Source: Amborella trichopoda
Taxonomy: Eukaryota > Streptophyta > Magnoliopsida > Amborellales > Amborellaceae
DNA length: 64,000 bases
Assembly: GCF_000471905.2 (NCBI RefSeq)
Contig: NW_006499912.1
Coordinates: 4,049,901-4,113,900 of the forward strand
Direction of reading: 5' to 3'
A program made the translations under genes and the position numbers. The notes under the pieces were generated by a model. It saw only the letters and a list, made by a program, of their open reading frames with translations. It had not been told where the DNA came from and did not search any database. Below, one piece after another: positions 44,905-56,345 of this stretch (position 1 is the first letter of the stretch; every line of letters begins with the position of its first letter).

Positions 44905-46757
44905 GGCAAAGTAAAAAGAGTGTTAGAGTGAAGCCCATGTTTTTAGGCAATCCTGGTTTACTTATATCCTGGTTTTAAGGGAATTGAAAGATTTCAATCA
45001 AGCAAGTCTCAGAGGTTTTTTTATCCGAATCTAACACCCTGCAGGTCCTGTCCGAGTCAATTTAAGTGAGTCCAATCCTGATTCATAAAGTTTTGAAGTC
45101 CTGGTTTCACAAATAAGGAACCATAATCCGTTGCTGAAAAAACTCAGGCCTCGGCCGAGCCGAGTTATTTAGATCGGTCTGAGTAACGTACTTGAGTCCA
45201 GCCCAAATTAATAATAAAAGAAAAAAAAAAAAAACTAATAGATTTACTTGCATTACACCTAGAGACAAGAAGACACACATGAATAAAAAATAATCTAGAA
45301 AATCCAAGTGTTTTTTTTCAACTGGGAAATTTCGATAAAGAAAAGCGCTCATATTTTTTTCTTTAATTTTATTAAAAATTAAAATGATTCATAAATAAAT
45401 TTCAATCAAGCGAGTTTCAGAGCTTTTTTTATCCGAATCTAACACCCTGCAGTTCCTGTCCGAGTCAATTTAAGTGAGTTCGATCCTGAGTAACGTACTT
45501 GAGTCCAGCCCAAATTAATAATAATAATAAAAAAAATTATATACTAATAGATTTACTTGCATTACACCTAGAGACAAGAAGACACACATGAATTAAAAAT
45601 AATTCTAGAAAATCCAAGTGTTTTTTCTCAACTGGTAAATTTAGATAAAGAAAAGCGTTGATTTTTTTTTTCTTTAATTTTATTAAAAAATAAAATGATT
45701 CATAAATAAATTTCAAACAGCATTTAGAAATACGGCAATTAAGTAATGCACACATGAATAAAAATATGGCAGATATAGATAACATGCAACATCGTTTTCT
45801 ATAATTTTTCAAAAATATTTAAGAGAGGACTAATACTCCTAAGTACAATTTAACGACATTAGGAATTATAGAGTTAAAAAAATAAAATTAGCAATAAATG
45901 TAATTTGAGACCATGAAAAATAAAATTTAAAACATGAAAGGTTTTTAAATTGGTATTATATTTCTGTTGTACAAAAAATATTATATTTTAAAATTCTCAA
46001 AATTCATAATAAAATAGCTTGGATTAAATAATACTAAGAATTAGATATAACTAAAATTTAAAATCATAATAAGTTTTTCAAAAATACAAATAGAAGCATT
46101 TATAAATTCATTATAATAAATTTAGAAATTGGCAGTCAACTATTTTTGAAACGTAAAAGCTTTCTAAAAGGGGATTTCATTTGTAATTTTAAAGTCCTTA
46201 ATAAAATAACTTAATGTTCAACAATGAATTTTGAATCTAAAATTGAACGAATTGAAAATGGATTTCTATTAGAAAATTCTAGTTAGAAGGGAAATTTTAA
46301 AAAAATTTGAAAGGAAAACAAAATAATAGTGATTTTGAAATATTAAAAATTGTATTAAAAGAGATAAAAATAGTCATACATTATCTCCGAAGCATGAAAC
46401 TTCACACATAAGTTTATAAATTTTTAAAAATAAAAAAAGAAAAAATATGGTTTCCTAATTTTTTTAAATTAATAATTTTTCAAATATTATAAAGTAGTAA
46501 TAAAAATTTATAATGGTGATCCTTTAGGTCCTACTTAAAAAGATCCCCAAAGCAATAAAAATTTATAATTTTTCAAATTTCTACAGATCTGTGTCAAAAT
46601 TTAATGATGATCTTTAGAGTCATACTCACATGGATGTGGGAGGGTCTCATAGTATATTTACTCTAAAAAAAAATAAAAACTAATGAAAAAAATTCTAAAG
46701 AGCAAAGATCTATAAATTTAAAATTAAAAACATTTGAAATGTATTTCGCTACATACT
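44905..46757 (+). repeat. Left arm of a very long inverted repeat
   Basis: Reverse-complementary by eye to 50768-52275 over many blocks. Outer end: CAAAGTAAAAAGAG and AAGCCCATGTTTTTAGGC. Then CACCCTGCAGGTCC and AAGTGAGTCC, ACCATAATCCGTTG, CATTACACCTAGAG, GATAACATGCAACATCG, and inner end ATTTCGCTACAT at about 46757. This arm has an extra internal tandem copy (about 45406-45716 repeats 44997-45400, lacking about 100 bp). Composition is very AT-rich except for a GC-rich outer part; no coding sequence. Confidence 0.85.
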
Positions 46758-46779
46758 CAACTTTGATGAAAGTGTCAGG

Positions 46780-47361
46780 AGTAATGGAGTTAGAGCTAGC
46801 TTGGGACGGTACTTGAGAACCATGAGGGGCGAGTTATGTGGACTTTAAACATGTCTTTGCACCCATGACAAGAGATAGAGGTGGAGCTCTTGAGTTTGAA
46901 GCACAAAGTTCTTAATTTACAGGGCGACTTTCCTCAAGTCATCATGGAGGCAGATTCTTTGAATGCGATTAAGCGGTGCAATGACCCTTCTACAGCTCTA
47001 GCTCTTTCTGTAATTCGCATCAGAGGAAGGCAGATTTTGTCCGGTAAGGTACTTCTTATTGACCCTTCTACAGCTCTAGCTCTTTCTGTAATTCGCATCA
47101 GAGGAAGGCAGATTTTGTCCGGTAAGGTACTTCTTTTTGTATTCTGTTCCGGAAAGAATAATTCGGAGAGGAACTCCTCAGCCGATTGTTTAGCCTAGCA
47201 TGCCTCTTCCCTTGAGCCTTTCATCCACTACTGCATGTTTTATCTTTTTCCTTTTTCCCTCCTTTTCTTCTTCTGTGTTTTTCCTTTCTTCTTCTCAGCC
47301 ACTTGTTCTAATCCCACTGTTGTTCTAATTACATCTTGTTAATTGGATAAAAAAAAAAAAG
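46780..47361 (+). mobile_element. LINE 3' end: RNase H remnant with poly-A, in the loop
   Basis: 46881-47198 reads as the RNase H domain found at the end of plant LINEs: FPQVIMEADSLNAI (the acidic E-x-DS motif), then a long insert, then a C-terminal SERNSSADCLA and a stop. It ends in a poly-A run near 47350-47361. Inside, 78 bp (26 codons) are tandemly duplicated in frame, starting GACCCTTCTACAG at 46983 and 47061, looking identical by eye. Sits between the arms of the long inverted repeat. Confidence 0.8.
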
Positions 47362-47981
47362 CATTACGGAATTCATGAGGTGGTTAAATCAATTAGTTTA
47401 GGGTGGTTAAATTAATTAATTTCTCACAAATTTACTTCCTCAAATGTTTGGTTAAAAAATGTTTAGATTCCTCGTCTTCAAGGTTGGGACCCTTATGACA
47501 TTTTAGTAATTTACTCTACTAAAATCGCTTTAGCCAATAACTTCATATCCTTATTTGTTCTAATATTCGTACACATTTTGGAACTTAGAACAAGCGAGAA
47601 AGTATTTAGGTCTATTGACTTAAGTGGCTTAAAGGATCCCGAAGTACCAAAACGACCTAGGTTCCACAATTGAGACAACATTTTTAAATGAACAAATGTG
47701 TATTGGATTTGGCACTCATAACAAGTAGCCATATTAGGCCATTTAACTCGAGTGATTTAAGTAGATTGGATTATCAAAACGGGACTCAAGACAAACCCCA
47801 AGCGAAGGAAATTTGGGTATTTTTTATAAAATTCTTGAGAAGTCCCTAAGTGAAGAATTTTTTAAAAGTAACCACTTTGTTAGTAAAACTATTGATTCGA
47901 CCAACTCACTCACTGGTTCTTTAAAGTTGGTTTGACCATTTTAATTGTTGGAGACCAATTAAAATGATATTTAGAATGGGG

Positions 47982-48490
47982 AAAGGTTTCTATACTTCTC
48001 CTACAGCATAGAAGATTTATATTTTCCCTACCATCCATCCATCCAATTTTGATCAAAAGAGTCACTCACCGTTTGATCTTAGATCCGATGTCTCAAAGTA
48101 TTTTATTTTTAATTTTTTTATAAAAATTGTATGAATATGAAATTTAGCACGTGTCATTTTCTCATTAAGGCGAACCTATAAAAATATTAAAAATAATTTT
48201 CTGATAAAATATAATAACCAAAATACCCCTTGAATTTTTCAGGCGTATTTTGGTCATTTTATTTTATTGAAAATATTTGTTTTTTATATTTTTCCCTAGT
48301 GTGAGTTTAACAGAGGATTGGACATCCTACAGTTGGTGTCAAAATAGTTTATAGAAAAAAAAATTAAAAATTAAAAATAAAATAGCGTAGAGACGTGTCA
48401 TTGTGATTGGGGCAATCTTATCCTTCCATTCAGAATGGACGGTTAAATAAGGGGAAGTATATAAGTTTTATGCTGTAGATAAAATACAAA
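47982..48490. mobile_element. MITE family 2, copy 1
   Basis: About 500 bp with inverted ends: TATACTTCTCCTACAGCATA on the left and, on the right, GAAGTATATAAG with TATGCTGTAG. Interior has long poly-A/T-rich palindromic stretches (AAAATACCCC, GGTCATTTTATTTTATTG) and CATCCATCCAATTTTG. No coding capacity; target duplication not established. Confidence 0.6.
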
Positions 48491-48659
48491 AAGCTTGCCC
48501 AAAAAGGTGAAGGAAAACATTTCATCCGCCCAAGTAGACTGTCTCTATATCTACTTTCCCCTATTTTTAAGGCACGAGAGGCATTTACTTTATCTTAGAT
48601 TTGGAACATATGTTCGGATATTATCATGACCAAGCGATATAAGGGGTCCAACTTCGATG

Positions 48660-48730
48660 TAATACTAAAAACTACTTAATTAAATTGATCATCTCAACTG
48701 TAAGATGCGTGGGACATGAAAAAAAAGAAA
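48660..48730 (+). repeat. MITE family 1 fragment
   Basis: About 70 bp containing TTGATCATCTCAACTGTAAG and GCGTGGGACATGAAAAAAAA, matching the internal part of family 1. Ends absent. Confidence 0.55.
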
Positions 48731-48772
48731 ATATTTATAGTGATAAAAATAATATATTTTACTTGTGAGAAA

Positions 48773-49290
48773 ATTTATTATACTTCCCTACTCATATATA
48801 TTTTTTCTACATCACCGAACTATCCGATCCGAATAAATTGCCGAGATGACCCCAATCCCAATGTCTTGCCCACACACTATTTTATTTATTTTTTATTTTT
48901 CTACAATATATTTTGATGCTAAATTTGGGGAGTCCACTCCTCTCTTAAACTCGCATTTGCAAAAAATATAAAAAATATTCAAGATAATATAAAATGACTA
49001 AAATAACCTTAAAAATTTCAGGAGTATGGAGGTTATTTTATTTTTTAAAAATATTTTTAACATTTTATAAAAATTAAAATATTATTTGTAGAAAATTATT
49101 AAATAGTCAAAGGCTCACTTGTAAAGAAAATTAAAAATAAAATATTCTGATATGTTAATCTAGATGAAATGAACAATGACTCATTTATGACATTATGGTT
49201 GAAGCCATCCCAACTATCGAGATTGGATGGTTGGGTAATGGGGACGAAGAAAAAATAGATATGGGGGGAAGTATGGTAAGTTTTTCCATT
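48773..49290. mobile_element. MITE family 2, copy 2
   Basis: Left end TTATACTTCCCTACTCATAT followed by ACTATCCGATCC; the complement of the right end has CATACTTCCCCCCATATCTA and ACCCAACCATCCAATC, so the ends are inverted repeats. Interior shares GGGGAGTCCACTCCTCTCTT and the TAAAATGACTAAAATAACC block with the copy near 56.0 kb. About 515 bp, no coding sequence. Confidence 0.65.
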
Positions 49291-49659
49291 TATAGAATTC
49301 AATTTATCAAAAGATCAAAATTGCCCACTCCGATTCACATTTACCTCTAAAAGAATGATTTCTTTGACATTAACCTTAGATTTACCCCTACCATGGCTCA
49401 TATGTTTTCTATTTTCGCAAAGCAAGCCTAAATAATAAGCAAAATTGGGGTATTTTCCGTTGTGCTGACTGGCACTGAAAGGTTTGAGAGACAAAGCACA
49501 TCAGTAATTCAATAGAATTGGAAACAGTGAGTCCTAAATTTGTACTAAGTTCAGATTGTGAGGGTTCATCAAACATTTTTTTTTTAGATAATGTCCTTGG
49601 CAGCTCCCTACTCATTAAGGTAATGATTCCATCCATTTTTATTATTTAATATTTGATGC

Positions 49660-50110
49660 CGTATGTCACGGCCTAATTGAAGCCCTAAGCTTCGACCATG
49701 TAGCACTCGCGCCTTAGTCCGTCGAGGATGAATCAGCTTTCTCACCAAGCACAATCATGCACCAATCATGCATATTAGGCTAGCTAGCACTAGTGCACAC
49801 TACCTACACATGATATCACAATCAAGTATGCACCACACACAAGAGAGTAGCCGCATACACATAAGAGAGGGACACAAACAAGTTGGCTAGAAGTAGCCTT
49901 CAGAATTCTACTAGAACTCAATAGTGCTTACAAAGTATGAAGATATATCGGCTAAGAACCCTCTAGCCTCTACATGGTTCTTGAATAGTCTACATTGTCA
50001 TACCTTTAGGACACATTTGGAAACCCATTGGAACCCTACCCTAGAGAACCTGCCCTAACGTTCTCTAGAACCTTCTATGCCCAACTGATAAAACAAAATG
50101 GGCCTATTGA
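49660..50110 (-). repeat. Uncharacterised dispersed repeat, LTR-like
   Basis: Less AT-rich island (AAGCTTCGACCATGTAGCAC, AACCCTCTAGCCTCTAC, TTCTCTAGAACCTTC) in AT-rich surroundings. Its end, read in reverse complement, resembles 43557-43620. No PBS, PPT or paired LTR found, so classification is open. Confidence 0.35.
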
Positions 50111-50767
50111 TTATTGTATATTTTCATGTTCACTCTTTGTATTTGATTTGCATATTAATATTGGAGGTGATATTTATTCTATGCATATTTTTATGAATTT
50201 TATTGTTACGGAAATTCAATGGTGACTATGGGCAACACACAAAAGACTACTCGTTGCAATAATTTTGTTCATTTATTTTTCCATTATCTCATTTTGTAAT
50301 TTTTCAAGTATTTTTCTCAACTAGTGATGATCAACAAGCATATTCATCTTTAAATGGATGTTGTTATATATAAGTTAATTTGTTTATGGTCTTATATTTC
50401 GAGGATGTTTCATTATAACTAATTGATATGGGATCGTATGATTACTAATATTTTTTTTATGATTTACGTATTTTATTTCTTAACTTTTTATTTTTCAATT
50501 GCTGAAAGTTTCATGCTTTTTCATTTAATGCTTAATAGGGTTTAAAACACGTGTTATTTCAAGATATTAAAAGACCTTATTAGTAGTAGTATAAACTCTA
50601 ATATTTTGTGAACAATGGGTTTGATTTTGTCACTTTATTTTTTCTCACCAGTATTTTTTATTTTAATAACAAATTTTTTTATTTCTCATTTAACTTTATT
50701 TATGCATTTTATGCTCTCTTAGGTTTATTTCTTTTATATTTCATTAAGAAACATATAGATGTTTCCA

Positions 50768-52275
50768 TGTAGCGAAATGCATTCCCAATATTTTTAATTT
50801 TTAATTTATAAATCTTTGCTCTCTAGGAAATTTTCATTACTTTCTAATTTTTAATTACTACTTTATTAATATTTGTAAAATTCTTAACTTCAAAATATAG
50901 GAAACCATATTTGTTTCTTTTTTTATTTAAAAAATTTATAAACTTGTGTGTGAAGTTTCATGCTTTAGAAATAATGTATGACTATTTTTATCTCTTTTAA
51001 TACAATTTTTAATATTTTCAAAATCACTATTCATTTTGTTTTCCTTTCAATTTTTTTTAAAATTTCCCTTCTAACTAGAATTTTCTAATAGAAATCCATT
51101 TTCAATTTGTTCAATTTTAGATTCAAAATTCATTGTTGAACATTAAGTTATTTTATTAAGGACTTTAAAAATACAAATGAAATCCCCTTTTAAAAAAGCT
51201 TTCACGTTTAAAAAATAGTTGACAACCAATTTCTAAATTTATTATATTGAATTTTTAAATGCTTCTATTTGTATTTTTAAAAAAATTATTATGATTTTAA
51301 ATTTTAGTTATATCTAATTCTTAGTATTATTTAATCCAAAATATTTTATTTAAGAATTTTGAGAATTTTAAAATATAATATTTTCTGTAATACAGAAATA
51401 GAATACCAATTTAAAAACCTGTCTTGCTTTAAATTTTTATTTTTTATGGTCTCAAATTACATTTATTGCTACTTTTATTTTTTCAACTCTATAACTTTTA
51501 ATGTCGTTAAATTGTACTTAGGAGTATTAGTCCTCCCTTAAATATTTTTGAAAAGTTTATAGAAAACGATGTTGCATGTTATCTATATCTGCCATATTTT
51601 TATTCATGTTTGCATTACTTAATTTCCATATTTCTAAATGCCGTTTGAAAAAAATTTTATGAATCAATTGATTTTTTAAGAAATTTAAAGAAAAAATATC
51701 AATGTTTTTCTCTAACTAAATTTACCGGCTGAAAAAAAAAAAATGGATTTTCTATAATTAATTTTTATTCATGTATTTCTTCTCATCTCTAGGTGTAACG
51801 CATGTAAATTTACTTGTATATAATAATAACTTTTTTATTATTAATTTGAATTAGACTCGAATGCATTACTTTGACTTAAATAACTCGCCTCGGCCAAAGG
51901 GCCGAGTCTTCCAACAACGGATTATGGTTTTACTCAATTAATAGAAGTTTGAAAGCTCTCCTCGTACTTTTGCCATTGAAGTAAGACCAAATGTCTTCCT
52001 TTATTGAAGTGAGAGGGGAAGTAATAGGTGTTCATCACAAAGGAAGACATTTGATCCGGGTGAGGGTATGCGATTAGGGTATTATTGGTGAAAGCAGTGA
52101 CTTAAAAATCGGACTCACTTAAAGTGACTCGGACCGGACCTGCAGGGCGTTACTTTCGGACAAAAAACTCTGAAACTCGCTTAAGTGAAGCCTATCAATT
52201 CCCCCAAAACCAGGAAATGGGATCGACGTAAATCCCTTCGCCTAAAAACATGGGCTTGACTCTTTTTACTTTGCC
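50768..52275 (-). repeat. Right arm of the long inverted repeat
   Basis: Inner end ATGTAGCGAAATGCATTCCC at about 50768; outer end TAAAAACATGGGCTTGACTC and CTTTTTACTTTGCC at about 52275. Blocks mirror the left arm in order. Differences: lacks the internal tandem copy, and carries an extra insert at about 51935-52094 that includes a 14-bp stem hairpin. A hAT-like end CAGTGACTTAAAAATCGG begins at 52095 in this arm; the left arm has the complement-type end CAGGACTTCAAAAC at 45101. Confidence 0.85.
51989..52054. repeat. Small perfect hairpin in the right-arm insert
   Basis: AAATGTCTTCCTTT and AAAGGAAGACATTT are a perfect 14-bp inverted pair around about 37 bases. Possibly the core of a tiny MITE. 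Confidence 0.7.
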
Positions 52276-52350
52276 ACAATATTAGAGAGAGACTCGTTAT
52301 CCTGACAACTAAGCACTCTATGCAGATCTAACATTAAAATAGTAATCTAT

Positions 52351-52694
52351 GGAAAGGAAATAGTTTATATAGAGGGGAGGCTCTAAAAAATCAAATTAGA
52401 GCTCATGACAAAAATTTCACTGGAAGAGGTTGTTTTGATGCTAAAAAATGTTCAAATTGATCATCTCGATATTAAGATGCATAGACATGAGGAAAAAAAT
52501 GGATTTCAAGTTTTGGATATCTTATAATGCAGTTTTTTATCGTCAATTTTTAAGATTAGTTTTCATATATTTGTTCAAACAATGTTATTTTTTGAGTTTG
52601 AAATTTTATAATTAGAAATAAAAATATATATCATATTTCTCAAATACTATTTGAAGGTACTCTCTATTTTGATTGATTAGAGCCTCGGCTTTAT
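52351..52694 (+). mobile_element. Mutator-type MITE, family 1, copy K
   Basis: 344 bp. Left end GGAAAGGAAATAGTTTATAT, right end GCCTCGGCTTTAT. Flanked by GTAATCTAT (52342-52350) and GCAATCTAT (52695-52703), 8 of 9. Lies just outside the right arm of the long inverted repeat. Confidence 0.75.
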
Positions 52695-52809
52695 GCAATC
52701 TATCCATCAAAATACTAAATTTGCTCAATCTAGAGTGAGAAAAAGCAGAATCCATCCCAAGAAAAATGAAATATTTATGAGAGGAAAAAAAAAAGTAGAC
52801 AACCATTTC

Positions 52810-53880
52810 TCAAATCCCCATCCTCACCTGCCTTCTACCTTCTCTCACACCAGGTGCATGATAAGAAGTAGAGAGAGAAAAAAGCAAATCCTTCCACCAC
52901 AGCCTCTTCCACCACGCTCTACCCTTCTTGCCATGGCTACATACACAGCAAAAGCCTGGCCTGATCGGCGGGCAGCGACGCTCCCAGAAACCCCAATTCT
53001 GCTGCCCATCTCTCCTCTTCGGCCCGCCAACCGCCACAATGTTCTTAATCTCTCTCTCCAAAACCTGCTGCTCTACGATATACCTGTCTTGACTCATGCT
53101 GTCTTGCATCGATCGCAGAGCGTCGAACAAGGCGGAGTAGTGGTGGAAGGCATCTTGGAATCGGCCGAGAAAACCATTTCCGTCTCCACGGCTGAAATCT
53201 TGGTCGACCATCGTGATGAGACGTGGCTTCATGGAATGCAGCAGGCAGTGGTGGACCCAGTGCACTATGACGGTCTCCCTTGCTCGTAACTTGAGCCATG
53301 CCAGGTCCCCAACTTCGCCTGCCCAAGCGACCCTGCAAACTCAGAAAGCCGCTCACCTGTGGCTGTTCGTGCGCTGTACCGCATCGAAAGAAAGTGGGCC
53401 ATTGCTGCCCTTGCATTATGACGAGGTCGATAATATGAACTCTCGACGTTTGAGAAACTGCCTGAACAATGGCCTGGTTAGCCGTGAAGTGCGAGAAGTT
53501 CACCAATGGCAAAATCTCATTGTAGGCTTGGAATGCATCCAAGAGCCTCTGCGAGGAGGGAGGGCTCGAGCGCACCCGTGTGTAAATGCCAAGCCGCAAG
53601 CTCACGAGGCGCGCCTGCTAAGCATCTGCAAAGTACGAGGCCACGAGCGAGCCAAATGGCGATGCTAAGTGGGTGATCTCGTCGAGGCGACGAGGTCCAA
53701 ATTAGCCATGGCTACCTCCACAGCACACTGTAATAAGAGCCCATGGAGCCTCAGACCCGAAGATTCTTGATCTTCTTCTTTCCCTTTTTTTTGTTTTTTT
53801 AAAACAAGAATACTTTGCAGATGCTCTGCAGGCGTGCCTCGTGAGCTCGTGGTTCGGCATTTACTCGCCGCTGCGGTCAC
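52810..53880 (-). pseudogene. SCARECROW-type GRAS transcription factor pseudogene
   Basis: Intact SCARECROW is a nuclear regulator of root radial patterning. Minus-strand pieces in family order: a Lys/Glu/Gln-rich lead-in with LLLQCAVEVAMANLD (53665-53880); LASPFGS then LRLGIYTRVRSS, DAFQAYNEILPLVNFSHFTA and the GRAS hallmark VHIID (53440-53426) with LVIMQGQQWP (53045-53605); then MHWVHHCLLHSM, VDQDFSRGDGNGFLGRFQDA, FHHYSALFD, VEQQVLEREIKNIVAVGGP and a final WWKDL (52810-53265). About 75 residues after VHIID (much of the second leucine heptad and PFYRE area) are missing, frames change at least twice, and a stop falls within the ADA-QARLVS stretch. The family N-terminus is absent. Higher GC than its surroundings. 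Confidence 0.85.
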
Positions 53881-54119
53881 ACGCGCTCAAGCCCTTCTCG
53901 CATAGGCTCCTGAATGCATTCCAAGCCTCCAATGCGATTTTGCATTCTTTCGGGTGTCAGCTTTCCTCTGCATTTGTTTGTTTTCTGGTGAGCTCCTTTA
54001 CACTTTTCCAGCATCTTCATCGTGCCTCCCTCCCGGATGAAGATTCCGACAAACTGGGTTGGGTGGTGGCGCTTGGTCTCGACGCCAGATTCAGGCAAAC
54101 TTGGTTGAATTCCTCATGA
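53822..54119 (+). pseudogene. Inverted partial copy of the GRAS pseudogene
   Basis: The + strand from about 53822 reads LVSSWFGIYSPLRSHALKPF then HRLLNAFQASNAI, the same GRAS segment encoded on the minus strand at about 53512-53640. The two are reverse complements over about 120 bp (CTTTGCAGATGCTCTGCAGGCGTGCCTCGTGAGCT versus its mirror). After ATTTTGCAT the similarity ends. The rest of the open frame to 54119 is unrecognised. The arrangement is a foldback with about 180 bp between arms. Confidence 0.75.
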
Positions 54120-54479
54120 ATTGTTTGGATCATTGTATCAATCTCTAGATCATGGCAAATAGCTTTGGATCATGGTGAATGAGAAAATGAAGATTTTGGG
54201 TCTGGTTTTTGGCTATTTCCCGGAAATTGGCAGGAAAAGGTCCCCGGAAAAGAGAAGGGAGGGGGAGGAAAGGATGGGCTCATATCATATCATTATTTCC
54301 CTGTTTTCCCCTAACTCTTGACTTTTGGCTCTCGTGATGGCTTGGTTGGGGATGAGACCACCCTTGGATTTAAGGAAAATATGGATAACGGGCTAGAGGT
54401 GTGAATGAGTAGCATAGTCTATACTGCAGACCCTAGGGTCTACAGGCATCTTGCTTTTGGTTGATCACTTGATTGTATA

Positions 54480-54620
54480 TTTGGTACAATTCGGGGCGCC
54501 CTGTTGTAAAAAAAGTAGGGCCTAGGCCACAAACTGTGGCCCAAGAGTCCGGGTAAGGCCAATGCCATTTTTGTTCGGCGTGGCCCTTTTCAGCCCGGCT
54601 TTTTTTCTCTTTTATTTTTA
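54480..54620. repeat. GC-rich hAT-MITE-like repeat fragment
   Basis: GTAGGGCCTAGGCCAC, CTGTGGCCC, GGCGTGGCCC and TTCAGCCCGGC within an AT-rich tail. Same compositional type as 33125-33430; ends not resolved. Confidence 0.35.
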
Positions 54621-55980
54621 TTTTATTTTCTTGTTTTTTTTTGATTTCCTTGCTTTTTGGCTTGGGTCCAACCCCATGGCGACAAGCGATGCGGTCATGT
54701 TGATGGGCAAGCTTGCCTTTGATGAGTCATATTGATGTCATGCTCATATCATCTCGATGCTTCCATTTTATTATTACTATGTTTTATTTTTTATTTTTTT
54801 TACTATTCATAAAGGCTTTTCTGGGATTTTTAATATAATTTACGTGTGGTGCTGAGTTCTTGAGAATTGTTTGGAATTAATGGAACACGTAGTTGCAAGA
54901 TTATACTATTGCAAAAAGGCACTCTCAACTATCTACTAAAAAAGGTCGTTCCGGTAATAAAAAACCCTTTAAGGAAAAAGGATAGGGCCGGGTCGGGCAC
55001 ATCGGGTTGTGCCTTGTGCATTGTGTCATGGGTCACGTCACACGGTCCAATGCCTCAGGCAGTGTACAACCCGAATAGGGGTATTATGGTCTTTTTGTCC
55101 CATGCTTCTCTCAAGGCTTCAAACTTTGGCTTCAGGGGTCGGATTTGTGCGGTTTTTGGACCATTAAAATGCTCCCAAGGTCTACGATGATTTGGGATAA
55201 ATTTCAGGTGGTTTTGCGATAACTGTAATAGGTTTCAGTGTACTACGGTCTACTAAAGTTTGTGTTGTCCTTTAGACTCTGAATGAAAGTTTTAAGAATT
55301 CTTTTAACTAGAACTTTGAGGGGGGTTGTCCATACCCCCTAACCAGTTTAATTTTGAGATGCAATTGGATGTGTTTCCTCAAGATAGAGCTAGATCAAGA
55401 AGCTCATCATCTAAATTGCATGCTTAGAACCTCGATTAATACTGATCTTGCTTTCAAATTGATCATGATCACGAGAGCTCAATTTGACAGTACAAATAAA
55501 GTAGAAAAAAACGTGTTAAATGTGTCTTCTCTTTTGAATTCTCTGTTGAGGTACAAGCCCCTCTTCTCTTACTATACGTTCATTGTTTTTCTTCTTCATG
55601 CCTAGCACAAAAGAAAAATGGACCATCAAGAAAATGGTAGCATGAAATTGTTTGGAAACTCAAACTTAAAATTAATTAACATAAATTATTATTTCTTATA
55701 ATCCCTATGTCTCATATCAATTTACATGTACATTTACATAATTATTTATTTTAATAATATTTTCAAAAAATTGTACAGTCACTATCAATAGTAGGTTTTT
55801 ATTTTTCATGGGCATATATTATTTGTTTGATTTATTTTTTCTCCACACGCAAAAATAGAACTAAAGCTGCCTCTAAGTACTTCTCTCTATCTCTCCATCA
55901 TGAAACTCTCTAAGTTCTACATTTAGAGAGAAAGTACCTCTAATATAAATGTTTCGTGATTGTCTTTAAAAATAAAGGAT
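54621..55980. other. Unrecognised spacer
   Basis: Mixed sequence, becoming AT-rich after 55600. The open frame 54867-55190 shows no known domain. No repeat within the window matched by eye. Confidence 0.35.
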
Positions 55981-56345
55981 CATCCTACAAAAACAACCAT
56001 ACTATTTTGAGACCAAATTTTCGGGGTCCATCCCTCTCTTAAGCTTGCACTTGTAAAAAAATATAAAATAAGACTCTTAATAAAATAAAATAGTTAAAAT
56101 ATTTCTGAAAGTTTAAAAGGATATTCTGGTTATTATTTTATAGAAAATTTATTTTTAATATTTCCTTTAGGTGCACCCCATTAAGAACATGTCAAAAAAT
56201 GAATTTCATATCACACAATTTATGGAAAAAAAAACTAAAAATAAAATACTTTGAAGCAATGATGAGTGATTCACTTCATCTAAATTGAATGGTTGGATGC
56301 AGAAGAGGTATATAACTTCCCTGTTATAGGGAAAAGTGTATTCAT
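55981..56345. mobile_element. MITE family 2, copy 3 (partial)
   Basis: CGGGGTCCATCCCTCTCTTA near 56022 and the following poly-A-rich block match the interior of copy 2 (GGGGAGTCCACTCCTCTCTT). The right end GAGGTATATAACTTCCCTG resembles the family end. The left end is not clear. Confidence 0.5.

Noticed and set aside
52693-53668. Open frames of 151-198 codons on the + strand opposite the GRAS pseudogene
   Set aside because: They are antisense shadows of GC-rich GRAS coding sequence and have no domain of their own.
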